DNA of 64,000 bases from Bifidobacterium rousetti (GCF_008698235.1 NZ_PEBH01000010.1:1-64000); one strand, 5' to 3'; positions 53,253 through 62,639 are shown, numbered from the stretch's first letter. The notes: a model not told the origin generated them from the letters alone. Program-made: numbers and translations.

Positions 53253-54428
53253 GTGAAGAAGCTTACTTGTGAAATGTGCAACAGCACTGACTTGGTCAGA
53301 CAAGATGGAGTGTTTGTCTGCCAGTACTGTGGCACAAAGTACTCCGTAGAAGACGCGAAGCGAATGATGGCCGACGATGGCCCCGTTGAAGTTACAGGTA
53401 CCGTTAGGGTCACAAAAGACCTCGCAGGTCTTCGCAAACTCGCCGATGAGTCATTCGATAGAGCCGATACAAAGACGGCACTCAAGTACTACACGCAGAT
53501 AATTGAACAAGATCCTGAGGACTATATGGCAAACTTCCGTCGTCTGCTATGCCAAGCAGGAGAAGGAACAGCGGCATCGCCTATGCTGCACCTGCCCGCA
53601 TCCGAAGCAGCGAATTTCTTTAACAAACTCAGCGAGGATACCTCTCTGTCAGAAGAAGAAAAAGCTGCCAAGGCACTTACTTCCATCGTCCTCATCAATA
53701 ATTATGGTATGGCCTGCTGGCAAGCAAGAGATTCGTTCTTCACTACAAGACGTAATGCCGGGAATACATCCAACATAATGTGCACCACCAAAGACGCATA
53801 CAATGTATTTTTGAATATGACCACCGATGTCTCAAGTAGTTTGATTCAAACAATGGAGGGCGCAGCTCCATATTTTGATAAATATGGAGCTGACTTCAAA
53901 GAAACATGTCAAACCATACTCAATAATGCCGAAGATATACTTAATAAGTTGTCAAGCAATTACGCGACAGTCGCAAATGTGACTTATACATTGGCTGATC
54001 TTACTCTAACAGACAACGGTCGTAACATCGTATATGAACTAGCGAAAAGGCTCCATACCGTTTATCTCCAAATCGACCCTAAACACAAAATTCCCAGTAG
54101 TCTGAAACCTCCATCAGAAGGTGGAACTGGGGTAAGTGAGGAAAGGCAAAGCGAATGGTGCTATGTAGCGACTTACGTCTACGGCTCTTATAACTGCCCG
54201 CAGGTATGGGTTCTTCGTCGTTTTCGTGACCGCATCCTTGGTAGATCATTGATTGGAAGACTGTTTATCCGTCTGTATTACGCAGTTAGTCCACGCCTGA
54301 TAACAATCTTTGGGAACACCAGCGCATTCCGTAAGGTAATTAGAGTCATCTTAGATAAATTTGTTAACTATCTAATGATGCGAGGAATGTCGAATACACC
54401 TTATCAAGATCGCAGTTGTCGTAGATAA
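53253..54428 (+). CDS. Zinc-ribbon/TPR protein with C-terminal CFI-box
   Basis: 391 residues. The N-terminal zinc ribbon has CEMCNSTDLV and FVCQYCGTKYS (TFIIB-like). TPR-like helices follow (about 57-110: ALKYYTQIIEQDPEDYMANF). The end carries CYVATYVYGSYNCPQVWVLR then RFRDRILGRSLIGRLFIRLY, the domain known by its CFIATA(A/V)YG motif in many zinc-ribbon proteins, here CYVATYVYG. It is strikingly AT-rich. It is followed 19 bases later by the SPFH gene, so they form an operon. Role unknown. Confidence 0.75.
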   Translation: MKKLTCEMCNSTDLVRQDGVFVCQYCGTKYSVEDAKRMMADDGPVEVTGTVRVTKDLAGLRKLADESFDRADTKTALKYYTQIIEQDPEDYMANFRRLLCQAGEGTAASPMLHLPASEAANFFNKLSEDTSLSEEEKAAKALTSIVLINNYGMACWQARDSFFTTRRNAGNTSNIMCTTKDAYNVFLNMTTDVSSSLIQTMEGAAPYFDKYGADFKETCQTILNNAEDILNKLSSNYATVANVTYTLADLTLTDNGRNIVYELAKRLHTVYLQIDPKHKIPSSLKPPSEGGTGVSEERQSEWCYVATYVYGSYNCPQVWVLRRFRDRILGRSLIGRLFIRLYYAVSPRLITIFGNTSAFRKVIRVILDKFVNYLMMRGMSNTPYQDRSCRR

Positions 54429-54447
54429 ATCAAAAAGAAGGAGAATT

Positions 54448-55671
54448 ATGGGCTTGATTAGGGCAGCACTCGGCTCCGTGTCTGGCAATCTTGCGGATCA
54501 GTGGAAAGAGATGTTCTACTGCGACTCTCTTGACTCGGATATCTTAGTAGCTAAAGGAATAAAACGTCAAAATCAGCGTACGTCTAATGTTAAAGGCGAT
54601 GAAAACGTAATTACTTCCGGCTCGCTAGTAATTGTCAATGCAGGGCAAGCAGCGGCTATTGTCGAGCAAGGAAACGTCGTTGAATTTGTCGCTGAGCCGG
54701 GTGAGTATCAATACGACAATACGATTTCCCCCACATTCTTTGAGGGTGAATTGGGCGACTCGGCGAAGGCCTCTTTTGGCAACGTAGCCAAACGTTTCTC
54801 CTATGGTGGCGACACAGGTGTAGATCAACGTGTCTACTACTTCAATCTAAAGGAGATTGTCTCGAATAAATATGGGACAGCCACTCCTATACCTTTTAGG
54901 GTTGTTGACACCAACATTGGTTTGGATATTGATATAGCTCTTCGCTGCAATGGAGAATACTCTTTTAAAATCATTGATCCAATTAAATTCTATGAAAATC
55001 TGAGCGGGAATATCGAAGACAGATATGATAAAAATCGGATAACTAATCAGATGCGTAGTGAGCTGCTAACGGCGCTTCAACCCGCGTTAGCTCAATTATC
55101 TTCTGCTGGTATCAGATATTCGGAGATCCCTCTTCATGCACAAGAACTAACACGTATTCTCCAGCATCTTCTTTCGGAGAAATGGGAAGACCTGCGAGGT
55201 ATCCGAATTGTTTCTTTTGGCATCAATTCCATCGCACCCGACGAAAAAGATGCCGAACTCATCAAACAGCTTCAGCGAGATGCGGTTATGAGGGACCCTA
55301 CAATGGCCGCCGCAACCTTAACTAAAGCCCAAGCTGAGGCCATGGTGAAAGCTGCCGAAAACCAAGGTGAAGCAGGTGCGTTTATGGCATTTGCCAATCT
55401 AGGGATGGCTCGTGCTCAAGGTGGATTCTCTCCTGACGCACTTTATCGCATGCAGAAAGAGAGTAATGTGCCTACTTCAAGTGCATCAACACCCTCGTCA
55501 AATAACTGCTCGTGGATATGTAGGAAATGTGGATCTAACAATAGAGGGAAATTCTGCAGTGAATGCGGAAGCCCTCGCGATGATAAGCAGCAATGCTCTT
55601 CATGCGGATGGAAATCCATGGATTCAAAGCAAGTAAATTTCTGCCCTGAATGTGGTGCTAAATTAAATTGA
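54448..55671 (+). CDS. SPFH-domain protein with C-terminal zinc ribbons (YdjI-like)
   Basis: 407 residues. The N-terminal two thirds form a YdjI-type SPFH/virion-core-like domain (LVIVNAGQAAAIVEQGNVVE, then VAEPGEYQYDN, and the long helix RMELL-type block NQMRSELLTALQPALAQLSS). Two zinc ribbons end it: CRKCGSNNRGKFCSECGSPR and CSSCGW...FCPECGAKLN. In B. subtilis ydjI sits with PspA-type membrane-stress genes. GAAGGAGAATT precedes the ATG. It is AT-rich and transferred with the preceding gene. Confidence 0.85.
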   Translation: MGLIRAALGSVSGNLADQWKEMFYCDSLDSDILVAKGIKRQNQRTSNVKGDENVITSGSLVIVNAGQAAAIVEQGNVVEFVAEPGEYQYDNTISPTFFEGELGDSAKASFGNVAKRFSYGGDTGVDQRVYYFNLKEIVSNKYGTATPIPFRVVDTNIGLDIDIALRCNGEYSFKIIDPIKFYENLSGNIEDRYDKNRITNQMRSELLTALQPALAQLSSAGIRYSEIPLHAQELTRILQHLLSEKWEDLRGIRIVSFGINSIAPDEKDAELIKQLQRDAVMRDPTMAAATLTKAQAEAMVKAAENQGEAGAFMAFANLGMARAQGGFSPDALYRMQKESNVPTSSASTPSSNNCSWICRKCGSNNRGKFCSECGSPRDDKQQCSSCGWKSMDSKQVNFCPECGAKLN

Positions 55672-55762
55672 CTTGATTTTTTGTGTGCAGTTCGCTTTCA
55701 AACTATTAGAGCTGCACGCAAATTTATTTACAAGGTTGTATGACTCTTATATCAAAACGTCA

Positions 55763-56064
55763 TTATTCTTTACTCAGCTTGCCGCTGAACGCCTGGTTCA
55801 CCAGCGTGTAGACGGCTTGGGCGACGCCGATAACGCCGGTGAGGACGATGTCCCAGCCGTAGCCGTGGAAGCCGTTGGTGGCGGCGATGGCGACGACGCC
55901 GAGCAGGACGCTGACGCCGAGGCTGGTCGGGCCCACGTAGTCGGCGGGGGATGTACTTCTTGAACGCCTGTACGAGTGCGGGCGCGACGAGGGCGACGAT
56001 GCCGACTGCGAGGGGCAAGATCCAGACATCTTCGGCCAGAGTCCGTCAGGCGTTGTCTCTGACG
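55763..56064 (-). pseudogene. Holin-like gene, copy 2, frameshifted
   Basis: MPLAVGIVALVAPALVQAFK then KYIP reads in one frame; ADYVGPTSLGVSVLLGVVAI, AATNGFHGYGWDIVLTGVIG and VAQAVYTLVNQAFSGKLSKE in the next, ending at 55763. A one-base shift in a run of Cs (near 55947) separates them. Three hydrophobic segments fit a small phage holin. A 190-base part recurs at 49651-49840 with the same shift. It abuts the tRNA-Pro gene, as a prophage end would. Confidence 0.78.
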
Positions 56065-56087
56065 AACGTGGAAATCCCCCGTCAAAG

Positions 56088-56161
56088 TCGGGACAGCGGG
56101 ATTTGAACCCGCGACATCCTGCTCCCAAAGCAGGCGCGCTACCAAGCTGCGCTATGTCCCG
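56088..56161 (-). tRNA. tRNA-Pro(TGG), integration target
   Basis: 74 bases. Acceptor CGGGACA/TGTCCCG, anticodon loop TTTGGGA (anticodon TGG), T arm GCGGG-TTCAAAT-CCCGC. Its 3' end, facing the island, is repeated at three sites to the left. It remains intact, so each integration rebuilt the tRNA end. Confidence 0.96.
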
Positions 56162-56281
56162 TCGTGCTGCCCATCTCTGGGAGAGCACAAACAGCCATTG
56201 TACAATACAGGTGGACTCGACGCGAAAGCGTCGTCATGAGGCGCAAAGATGTTGACGCGCAAGTGACAGGGGAGGCAGAAC

Positions 56282-57469
56282 ATGGGTCGTCATCAACGTG
56301 CGGAGACCGGCGGCCTGATCTCGTTCATCCTGTGCGCATGCGCCGGCGCTGTCGGCATGAACCTCTATCTCCAGTACGCGTCCGCCATCTGGCAGGTGTC
56401 GCAACGACGCTTCGGCGTCTGCGCCGGCATCGTCGCCGCCTGCGCCGTGCTCTCGTTCTGCGCCGGATACATCTCCAACTCCCGCTCGATGACCCTGAAG
56501 AACGGCTGGCTCGCGCCGGTACGCCGCATCATCGAGACGCTCGCCCTCTCCACCGTGTACGCCGCCACCACGTTCCTGTCGTCGTTCGCCCTGCTCGGCG
56601 CGATCAACGAGATGATGGGCACGCTGTTCGTCGGATACATGTCGTCGGTGTGCGCCGCGTTCGCCGGCGTCGTCGGCTACATGACCTTCGTGCAGGCGGA
56701 GATGATGAGCGCGAAGACCCTCGCCTCCCTGCTGCCGTTCTTCGTGATCGCCGGCGTAAGCGTCGCGGGCCTCACCACCGACGACCCGTACTGGTACCAC
56801 AACAACTTCTCCCAGCTGGGGGACCGGACCACGTTCGCCGCGACGATGTTCAACTCCACGCTGATGCTGGCGGGCGTGTGCATCATCATCGTCAGCTACT
56901 TCGCGGTCTCCGAACTGCTCACCACCGAACGGCTCCTGCGCCTGTGGCACGACCACACGCGCGACGACCCGAACCGCGGATACGACATCCCCCATTTCGT
57001 CACGCGCATGACCGTCCTGTCCGTGCTGCTCACGCTCTCCGGACTCGCGTTCATCGGCATCGGCGCGTTCCGCTACACGCCGCACAACCTGATGCACAAC
57101 ATCTGCGCGAAGGGACTGCCGTTCATCATGCTGCTCCTGTTCGTGCTCCTGCCGTGGCTCGCGCCACGCATCGGCAAGGCCGTGATGGTCGTCTCCGACC
57201 TCGCTGCCCTGCTGTGCGCGGGATTCTGGGCCAACATGATGCTCGGACACAACACCCTGACCAACGTGGAGGCGCTCGCCGGCCTGCTGTTCCTCGGCTG
57301 GTTCATCGTCTTCTCCCGGCAGATCGCCGCGATCGAGGCCGACCGTGTGACGATGCAGCTTGTGCACAGTCAGACGCAGGAGCAGCTCGGGGAGGAAGCG
57401 GACGCGTCGGATGCGCAGGACGCGCAGGCCGGTGCGATGCCCGAATCCCGCATCGCCTCCGATCGGTAG
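56282..57469 (+). CDS. Polytopic membrane protein (DUF998-like)
   Basis: 395 residues with about ten membrane helices and a Glu/Ala/Gln-rich cytoplasmic tail from about 355. NNFSQLG after helix 5 and FRYTPHNLMHN in a later loop are like DUF998 proteins, whose function is unknown. GGGGAGGCA fixes the ATG. It is the first chromosomal gene beyond the tRNA-Pro island. Confidence 0.78.
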   Translation: MGRHQRAETGGLISFILCACAGAVGMNLYLQYASAIWQVSQRRFGVCAGIVAACAVLSFCAGYISNSRSMTLKNGWLAPVRRIIETLALSTVYAATTFLSSFALLGAINEMMGTLFVGYMSSVCAAFAGVVGYMTFVQAEMMSAKTLASLLPFFVIAGVSVAGLTTDDPYWYHNNFSQLGDRTTFAATMFNSTLMLAGVCIIIVSYFAVSELLTTERLLRLWHDHTRDDPNRGYDIPHFVTRMTVLSVLLTLSGLAFIGIGAFRYTPHNLMHNICAKGLPFIMLLLFVLLPWLAPRIGKAVMVVSDLAALLCAGFWANMMLGHNTLTNVEALAGLLFLGWFIVFSRQIAAIEADRVTMQLVHSQTQEQLGEEADASDAQDAQAGAMPESRIASDR

Positions 57470-57507
57470 GCTCCGGGGGAGTCTGGGCGCCCGTCTTGGC
57501 CATGAGG

Positions 57508-58398
57508 CTAGGCGATGAACCGCAGGTAGGTGCGATCGTCGAATGAGGCGAGTCCAGCCGTGAAACCCTTCGTGGAACAATATTCGTGGATGAGCTGCGG
57601 GTCCTCGCGCCGCAGCCGATCCAGCTCCCGTTCCGAATCGGCCAACGTGGGCCTGAGCAGGGGATAGCCGTCCGAGGCGAGCACCACCTCGTCGCCGGGC
57701 CGGATCGTCACGACCCGGATCGGATAAGACGGATCGGTGAATCCGTCGAACACGAAATAGCCGTATTCGCCGCGCCGGTTCGCGAACTGCGATTGCAGGC
57801 GCAGGAACGGCAGGATCATCTCGCGGGCCGGGTCGTCGGACGGTTCCGAGGACGCGGGGGCGGATGGTGCGGATGACGTGGATGGCTCGGACGATGCGGC
57901 ACCTAAGTTTCGTTCGTCCTGCAACCGCAGCCCCTGCGCCGCGAACGAGCGCAGCTCTCCCAACAGCTCGTCCACGCGCTTCACGGTCGGCGTTTGCACG
58001 CCGTTCACCATGATCTGGCAGTCGCCGAACAGCCACGCCTCGCCACGCGCCGCGCTGTACACGACGGCGTTGGCCTGCAGGCGTTCCAGAGGCTCACGTT
58101 CGAAGAACGACGACCCCAGCGGATGCGTGCGATACGCCTCGCGGAACCGTTCATCCACCGATCGCTGGACCTCGCGCATGCCGGCGTCGGCGGGAAGAGC
58201 CGCGAGCACGTCCAGCATGAGGTCCTTCGCCACTACGCCGCCGCTCGGACGCCACGGCCGACGTACGCTTTTGCCGGTCACCCCATCCACCACGGCGGCG
58301 AACGTGTTGCCGGCGAACGCGTCGCCGACGAACAGCCCGTCCTCGTTGAGCGTCTGATCGGCGTGCTTGCCCCTGCAGCACCGTTCGATGACCTTCAT
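57508..58398 (-). CDS. PP2C-like (PPM) phosphatase-fold protein
   Basis: 296 residues. The PPM order is recognisable: NEDGLFVGDAFAGNTFAAVV then DGVTG at the first metal site, EAWLFGDCQ, DEVVLASDGYPLLRP and a final FDDRTYLRFI. Some acidic residues differ from standard Ser/Thr phosphatases, and an Ala/Ser/Pro-rich insert sits near 170-190. It may be active or a binding version. GGGAGGCGACG precedes the ATG. Confidence 0.75.
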   Translation of the reverse strand: MKVIERCCRGKHADQTLNEDGLFVGDAFAGNTFAAVVDGVTGKSVRRPWRPSGGVVAKDLMLDVLAALPADAGMREVQRSVDERFREAYRTHPLGSSFFEREPLERLQANAVVYSAARGEAWLFGDCQIMVNGVQTPTVKRVDELLGELRSFAAQGLRLQDERNLGAASSEPSTSSAPSAPASSEPSDDPAREMILPFLRLQSQFANRRGEYGYFVFDGFTDPSYPIRVVTIRPGDEVVLASDGYPLLRPTLADSERELDRLRREDPQLIHEYCSTKGFTAGLASFDDRTYLRFIA

Positions 58399-58637
58399 CG
58401 TCGCCTCCCTGATTCCCGGCAGCCATCCCTGCCGTCATCAACAGCCGCCATCAACTGTAGACGCGCCGCGACCGCCCCGCACGTTGCGGGATCACACGCC
58501 CCGGCTTGGTCAGTCCTCCCGATTACGCTGGGACTGTTCACCAATGCATCAACGGGAGTCGCCCGTCCCTCGCGGGGCCGATGGATGGCCGGCGATCCCC
58601 GCCATGATGCGTCGTACGAGGCAACAAGGGAGAGCGT

Positions 58638-59603
58638 ATGACCGACGTGCAGGACAGGGCAGCCGCCGACAGCAGTGACGACGGCGTCGACATCGTTCCG
58701 CTCGATGCGCCGGGCATGCACTCGCCGCTCGAGACACCCGATTTCGACGACCTCATCCGTCCGGTCCGACTCAAGCGCAAGCGTCCGCCGCTCGGCGCGG
58801 TGATCGGCACGATCGCCGGCATCGTCGTCGTCATCGCCGTGGTCGTCGCGCTCGTCGTGCTCAAACCCTTCTCCGCGGTCCATCACTCCGATTACGCGTC
58901 CGCGGCCCAGCAGACCTCCACGATGGCCAAGCAGTACGCGAACACGTCGGCCGCCATCGACGACGCCCTGCGGTTCCTCTACGCGCAGGACGCATCCTAT
59001 GACGCGACCAAGGCGGCGACGCTCAAAACCCAGGCGGCCAAGTTCGGCAAATCCATCGACGCGTTCGCCGACATGCGCGCAGTGAAGGACACCGAAGTCT
59101 CCGCCGCCTACGATTCCTACGCCACACAGGCCAAGCACTTCGTGAAGTTGTCCGAGAACCTCGCCGATTCCGCCGAACCGCTGTCCGACATGGTCAAGGC
59201 GTGCGGCGCCACACCCAGCGGCACCATGTATGACGCGGATTTCTACACGAAGTACGAGCAGTACATCGCCACCTGCCGTACCGCGGCCACCGCCCTCGAC
59301 GACGCGAAGGCACAGATCGTCTCCGAGTTCTCCGCGACGCTCGTCCAGGACCTTGACAAGATGACGGCCATCATCGACCAGATGAAGGCGATCGGCAGCC
59401 CCTCCCAGTACTCCGCGAGCTCCGAGAAGGGCAAGCAGCTGCAGGACCTCTCCACGCAGCTGGTCGACCTCGACACCTCCTACGGCGCGGTCAACGCGTT
59501 CCAGGAACAGCTGCAGCAGGCCCGTGAGAACGCCGACCCGACCCAGTTGCTCACCAAACTCGACGACGTGATTCAGCTCAAGTACCGGTCGGAGGGCCAG
59601 TAG
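58638..59603 (+). CDS. Membrane-anchored helical protein
   Basis: 321 residues. A cytoplasmic N-terminus of about 50 residues, one helix (AVIGTIAGIVVVIAVVVALV, about 54-76), then an extracytoplasmic, mainly helical domain rich in Ala, Asp, Lys and Thr. No family recognised. AAGGGAGAG fixes the ATG. It stands alone, between divergent and unrelated genes. Confidence 0.8.
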   Translation: MTDVQDRAAADSSDDGVDIVPLDAPGMHSPLETPDFDDLIRPVRLKRKRPPLGAVIGTIAGIVVVIAVVVALVVLKPFSAVHHSDYASAAQQTSTMAKQYANTSAAIDDALRFLYAQDASYDATKAATLKTQAAKFGKSIDAFADMRAVKDTEVSAAYDSYATQAKHFVKLSENLADSAEPLSDMVKACGATPSGTMYDADFYTKYEQYIATCRTAATALDDAKAQIVSEFSATLVQDLDKMTAIIDQMKAIGSPSQYSASSEKGKQLQDLSTQLVDLDTSYGAVNAFQEQLQQARENADPTQLLTKLDDVIQLKYRSEGQ

Positions 59604-59731
59604 TAGCAACGGCTGGCAGGCGGCTGGCAGACGGCTGTCAAACGGACGGTTAAACGGACAGGTAAACGTCGGATACGAGGAAACACCCGACCTGTGCCGG
59701 ACATGTGCCCCGCGGGTCGTCGAAAGCCCTA

Positions 59732-59737
59732 TACGAT
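59732..59737 (+). promoter_or_regulatory. -10 box of aroA, probably leaderless
   Basis: TACGAT ends six bases before ATG at 59744; no ribosome site. Confidence 0.5.
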
Positions 59738-59743
59738 GGGCGT

Positions 59744-61087
59744 ATGAGCGAAACGAAGCAAGACAACCTGTGGGCCGCGCCCACGCCCGACGGGCCGCTC
59801 GACGCGACCGTCACCGTCCCGGGCAGCAAATCCCTGTCGAACCGCTATCTGATCCTCGCCGCGCTCGGCTCGAAGCCGGTCACGCTGGTGGGACTGTTGC
59901 GTTCGCGTGACACCGAACTGATGATGGGCGCGCTCAGGGCGCTCGGCGTCAGATGCGACATCGATCCGGAATGCGACACCACCGTCACCGTGACGCCGCC
60001 CGAGGGAGGACGGTTCCACGGCAATGTGGACGTGTACTGCGGTCTTGCCGGCACGGTGATGCGCTTCGTGCCCGGTCTTGCGCTGTTCGCCGACGCCGCC
60101 GTCCGCTTCGACGGCGACGAACAGGCGTACGCGCGCCCGATGAAACCCGTGCTCGACGGGTTGGAGCAGCTGGGCGCCACCATCGAATACCACGGCGAGG
60201 AGGGCTTCCTGCCGTTCACCGTGACGCCGCCGAAGGCCCTTCCCGCATCGAACCCGTCCACGGTGTCCATCGACTCGTCAGGCTCCTCCCAGTTCATCTC
60301 CGGACTGCTGCTCATCGGCTCCCGGTTGCCCGGTGGCCTCGAGCTCACGCACACGGGGGAGAAGACCCCGAGCCTGCCTCACATCCGCATGACCGTCGCC
60401 GACGTCAACGGTGCCGGCGGTCACGCCTCGGCCGACGAGGAGCGGCGCGTGTGGACGGTCGCGCCCGGCGCGCTGCAGCTGCCCGATCGCGTGGTCGTCG
60501 AACCCGACCTGTCGAACGCGGCCCCGTTCCTCGGCGCGGCGCTCATCGCCGGCGGCCGTGTGCGCGTGCCCCACTGGCCGGTCGAGACCACGCAGCCGGG
60601 CGGACTGCTGCCCGGATACCTGCAGTCGATGGGCGCGCACGTCACCTTCCCCGAGGAAGACGGCATCCGCTATTGCGAAGTGACCTCCGACGGCCACATC
60701 CACGGTCTCGGCGACTTCGACCTGACCGCGGCAGGGGAGATCGCGCCGTCACTGGCCGCGATCCTCGTGTTCGCCGACGCCCCCACGAACATGATCGGCA
60801 TCGGGCACCTGCGCGGGCACGAGACGAACCGCCTCGCCGCGCTCGTCACCGAGATCACGCGCATCGGTGGACGGGCCGAGGAGCTCCCCGACGGGATTGC
60901 GATCGATCCCGTGCCGTTCGACAGCCTGCACGGAGCCGCGATGGAGACCTACGCCGATCACCGCATGGCGACGTTCGCCGCGATGATCGGGCTCAGGGTG
61001 CCGGGCGTCGACGTGGTCGACGTCGAGACGACGCGCAAGACCCTGCCCGACTTCGTGGGCATGTGGAACGCGCTGTTGAGCCGCTGA
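59744..61087 (+). CDS. aroA: 3-phosphoshikimate 1-carboxyvinyltransferase (EPSP synthase)
   Basis: 447 residues. It joins phosphoenolpyruvate to shikimate 3-phosphate in aromatic amino-acid synthesis. Motifs: VPGSKSLSNRYLILAALG, the loop YCGLAGTVMRF, SSGSSQFISGLLLIG, and ETYADHRMATFAAM near the end. The ATG at 59744 follows a -10 box by six bases. Not linked to other aro genes here. Confidence 0.96.
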   Translation: MSETKQDNLWAAPTPDGPLDATVTVPGSKSLSNRYLILAALGSKPVTLVGLLRSRDTELMMGALRALGVRCDIDPECDTTVTVTPPEGGRFHGNVDVYCGLAGTVMRFVPGLALFADAAVRFDGDEQAYARPMKPVLDGLEQLGATIEYHGEEGFLPFTVTPPKALPASNPSTVSIDSSGSSQFISGLLLIGSRLPGGLELTHTGEKTPSLPHIRMTVADVNGAGGHASADEERRVWTVAPGALQLPDRVVVEPDLSNAAPFLGAALIAGGRVRVPHWPVETTQPGGLLPGYLQSMGAHVTFPEEDGIRYCEVTSDGHIHGLGDFDLTAAGEIAPSLAAILVFADAPTNMIGIGHLRGHETNRLAALVTEITRIGGRAEELPDGIAIDPVPFDSLHGAAMETYADHRMATFAAMIGLRVPGVDVVDVETTRKTLPDFVGMWNALLSR

Positions 61088-61109
61088 CGCCGGGCGCACG
61101 AACAATACT

Positions 61110-61145
61110 GAGGGCCTGTGATCCGTTGTCGGATCACAGGCCCTC
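61110..61145. terminator. Bidirectional terminator between aroA and ackA
   Basis: A perfect 15-bp stem, GAGGGCCTGTGATCC with its complement, around GTTGTC. The two genes converge on it. Confidence 0.88.
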
Positions 61146-61187
61146 ATCATATGTCAGCGGTGAGTCGGAGGACTCACCGGCCTACGC

Positions 61188-62417
61188 TCACTTGGTGAAC
61201 GTGTTGCCGTAGGTGTCCTCGCCGGCGGCCGCGATCTCGGCGGACTTGCGGGCGATGGCCAGCTCCTCGTTGGTCGGGATCACGGCGATGATCACGGAGG
61301 AGTCCGGGGTGGAGATGACGCGCGGCTGCTTGGAGCGGGTCGCGTTCTTCTCCTCGTCCAGCTTGACGCCGAACGGGGCGAGCTTGTCGCACACCATCTT
61401 GCGCACGATGTCGTCGTTCTCGCCGACGCCGGCGGTGAAGGTGATCACGTCGCAGCCACCCATCTGGTAGGTGTAGTTGCCGATGTAGCTCACGATGCGG
61501 TGCACGTAGACGTCGAGGGCCAGCTTGGCGTCCTCGTTGCCCTCGGCCACCAGACGGTGGACCTCGCGCAGATCGCCGAAGCCGGTCATGCCCATCATGC
61601 CGGAACGCTTGTTGAACAGGGCGTCGAGCTCGTCGACGTTCATGTGGGCGTTGCGGATCAGGTGGAAGACCACGGCCGGATCAATGTCACCGGTGCGGCC
61701 GCCCATGACGAGGCCCTCGAGCGGGGTCAGGCCCATGGAGGTCTCGACCGGCTTGCCGGAGATCTCGGCGGAGGCGGAGGCGCCGTTGCCGATGTGCAGG
61801 ACGATCTGCTTCAGGCCCTCGGCCGGCTTGCCGATGACCTCGGGCACCACGGAGGAGATGTACTCGTGGGAGGTGCCGTGGGCGCCGTAGCGGCGGATGT
61901 GGTACTGGTCGGCGATCTCCTTGTTCAGCGCGTAGGTGCTGGCGGCCTTCGGCAGCTGGAAGAAGAAGGAGGAGTCGAACACGAAGATCTGCGGCACGTC
62001 CGGCAGCAGGGAGCGCATGACCTCGGCGCCCTTGGCCTCCGGGCCGTTGTGCAGCGGGGCGAGGACGGCCAGATCCTTGACCTGGTTGATGGTCTTGTCG
62101 GTGACCAGCGCCGGCTTCGGGAAGATGGAACCGCCCTGGACGACACGGTGGCCGACGGCGACGATGCCGGCCTCGGACAGGTCCGGACCGTACTCCTTGA
62201 AGAAGCCGAGCACGCGCTTCAGGCCCTGCTCGTGGTAGTGGATCGGCTCCTCGAGCTCGTGCTTCTCGCCGTTGTACTCGTGCTTGTAGTGGCCGTCGAT
62301 CGGCTCGCCGATCTTCTCGACGAGGCCGGAAGCGAGGCCTTCGCCGGTCTCAAGGTCGACCAGCTGGTACTTGATCGAGCTGGAACCGGAATTGATGACA
62401 AGGACGGTTTTCGCCAT
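61188..62417 (-). CDS. ackA: Acetate kinase
   Basis: 409 residues. It makes ATP from acetyl phosphate, the main energy step of the bifid shunt. Motifs: VLVINSGSSSIKYQL at the N-terminus, VGHRVVQGG, MGLTPLEGLVMGGRTGDIDP and FTAGVGENDDIVR. The ATG at 62417 is preferred because GGAGG lies nine bases upstream; an ATG three codons earlier is too close. It stands behind pta in the same direction. Confidence 0.97.
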   Translation of the reverse strand: MAKTVLVINSGSSSIKYQLVDLETGEGLASGLVEKIGEPIDGHYKHEYNGEKHELEEPIHYHEQGLKRVLGFFKEYGPDLSEAGIVAVGHRVVQGGSIFPKPALVTDKTINQVKDLAVLAPLHNGPEAKGAEVMRSLLPDVPQIFVFDSSFFFQLPKAASTYALNKEIADQYHIRRYGAHGTSHEYISSVVPEVIGKPAEGLKQIVLHIGNGASASAEISGKPVETSMGLTPLEGLVMGGRTGDIDPAVVFHLIRNAHMNVDELDALFNKRSGMMGMTGFGDLREVHRLVAEGNEDAKLALDVYVHRIVSYIGNYTYQMGGCDVITFTAGVGENDDIVRKMVCDKLAPFGVKLDEEKNATRSKQPRVISTPDSSVIIAVIPTNEELAIARKSAEIAAAGEDTYGNTFTK

Positions 62418-62500
62418 TGTGGGCATCCTCCATTGTGATTTGTCTGTTTCCCGCTGACACGGGTTACCGTTAGTCAGATTACTCGTTGCTTACTACAAAC

Positions 62501-62515
62501 TACTGGGCTTCGATG
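62501..62515 (+). repeat. 15-bp direct repeat of the pta 3' end
   Basis: TACTGGGCTTCGATG here equals 62641-62655, which encodes the last residues of pta. The two copies flank hairpin element copy 3, 140 bases apart. Confidence 0.85.
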
Positions 62516-62520
62516 TTAGG

Positions 62521-62597
62521 GGCCGGAGAGTGGTGAGCGTGGTGTCGGACACACTCACCACTCTCCGGCCAAGCCTACGGTCCGGCACCACGTTCAC
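62521..62597. repeat. Long hairpin element with conserved loop, copy 3
   Basis: Arms 62533-62550 and 62580-62597 pair over 18 positions, two of them G-U. The 29-base loop starts ACACTCA and ends GGCCAAGCCTACG, 23 of 29 bases as in copy 1. A second, exclusive stem is possible: GGCCGGAGAGTGGTGAG (62521-62537) is an exact complement of 62554-62570. It lies between pta and ackA. Confidence 0.85.
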
Positions 62598-62639
62598 CGC
62601 GCTCCTCCCATGCGAAAACCCGGTAGGGAAGTGCGTGGA

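Noticed and set aside
56164..57546. 460-codon frame over the polytopic membrane gene
   Set aside because: It is Arg/His-rich and starts in the tRNA-Pro flank; the hydrophobic frame starting at 56282 with a good ribosome site is the gene.
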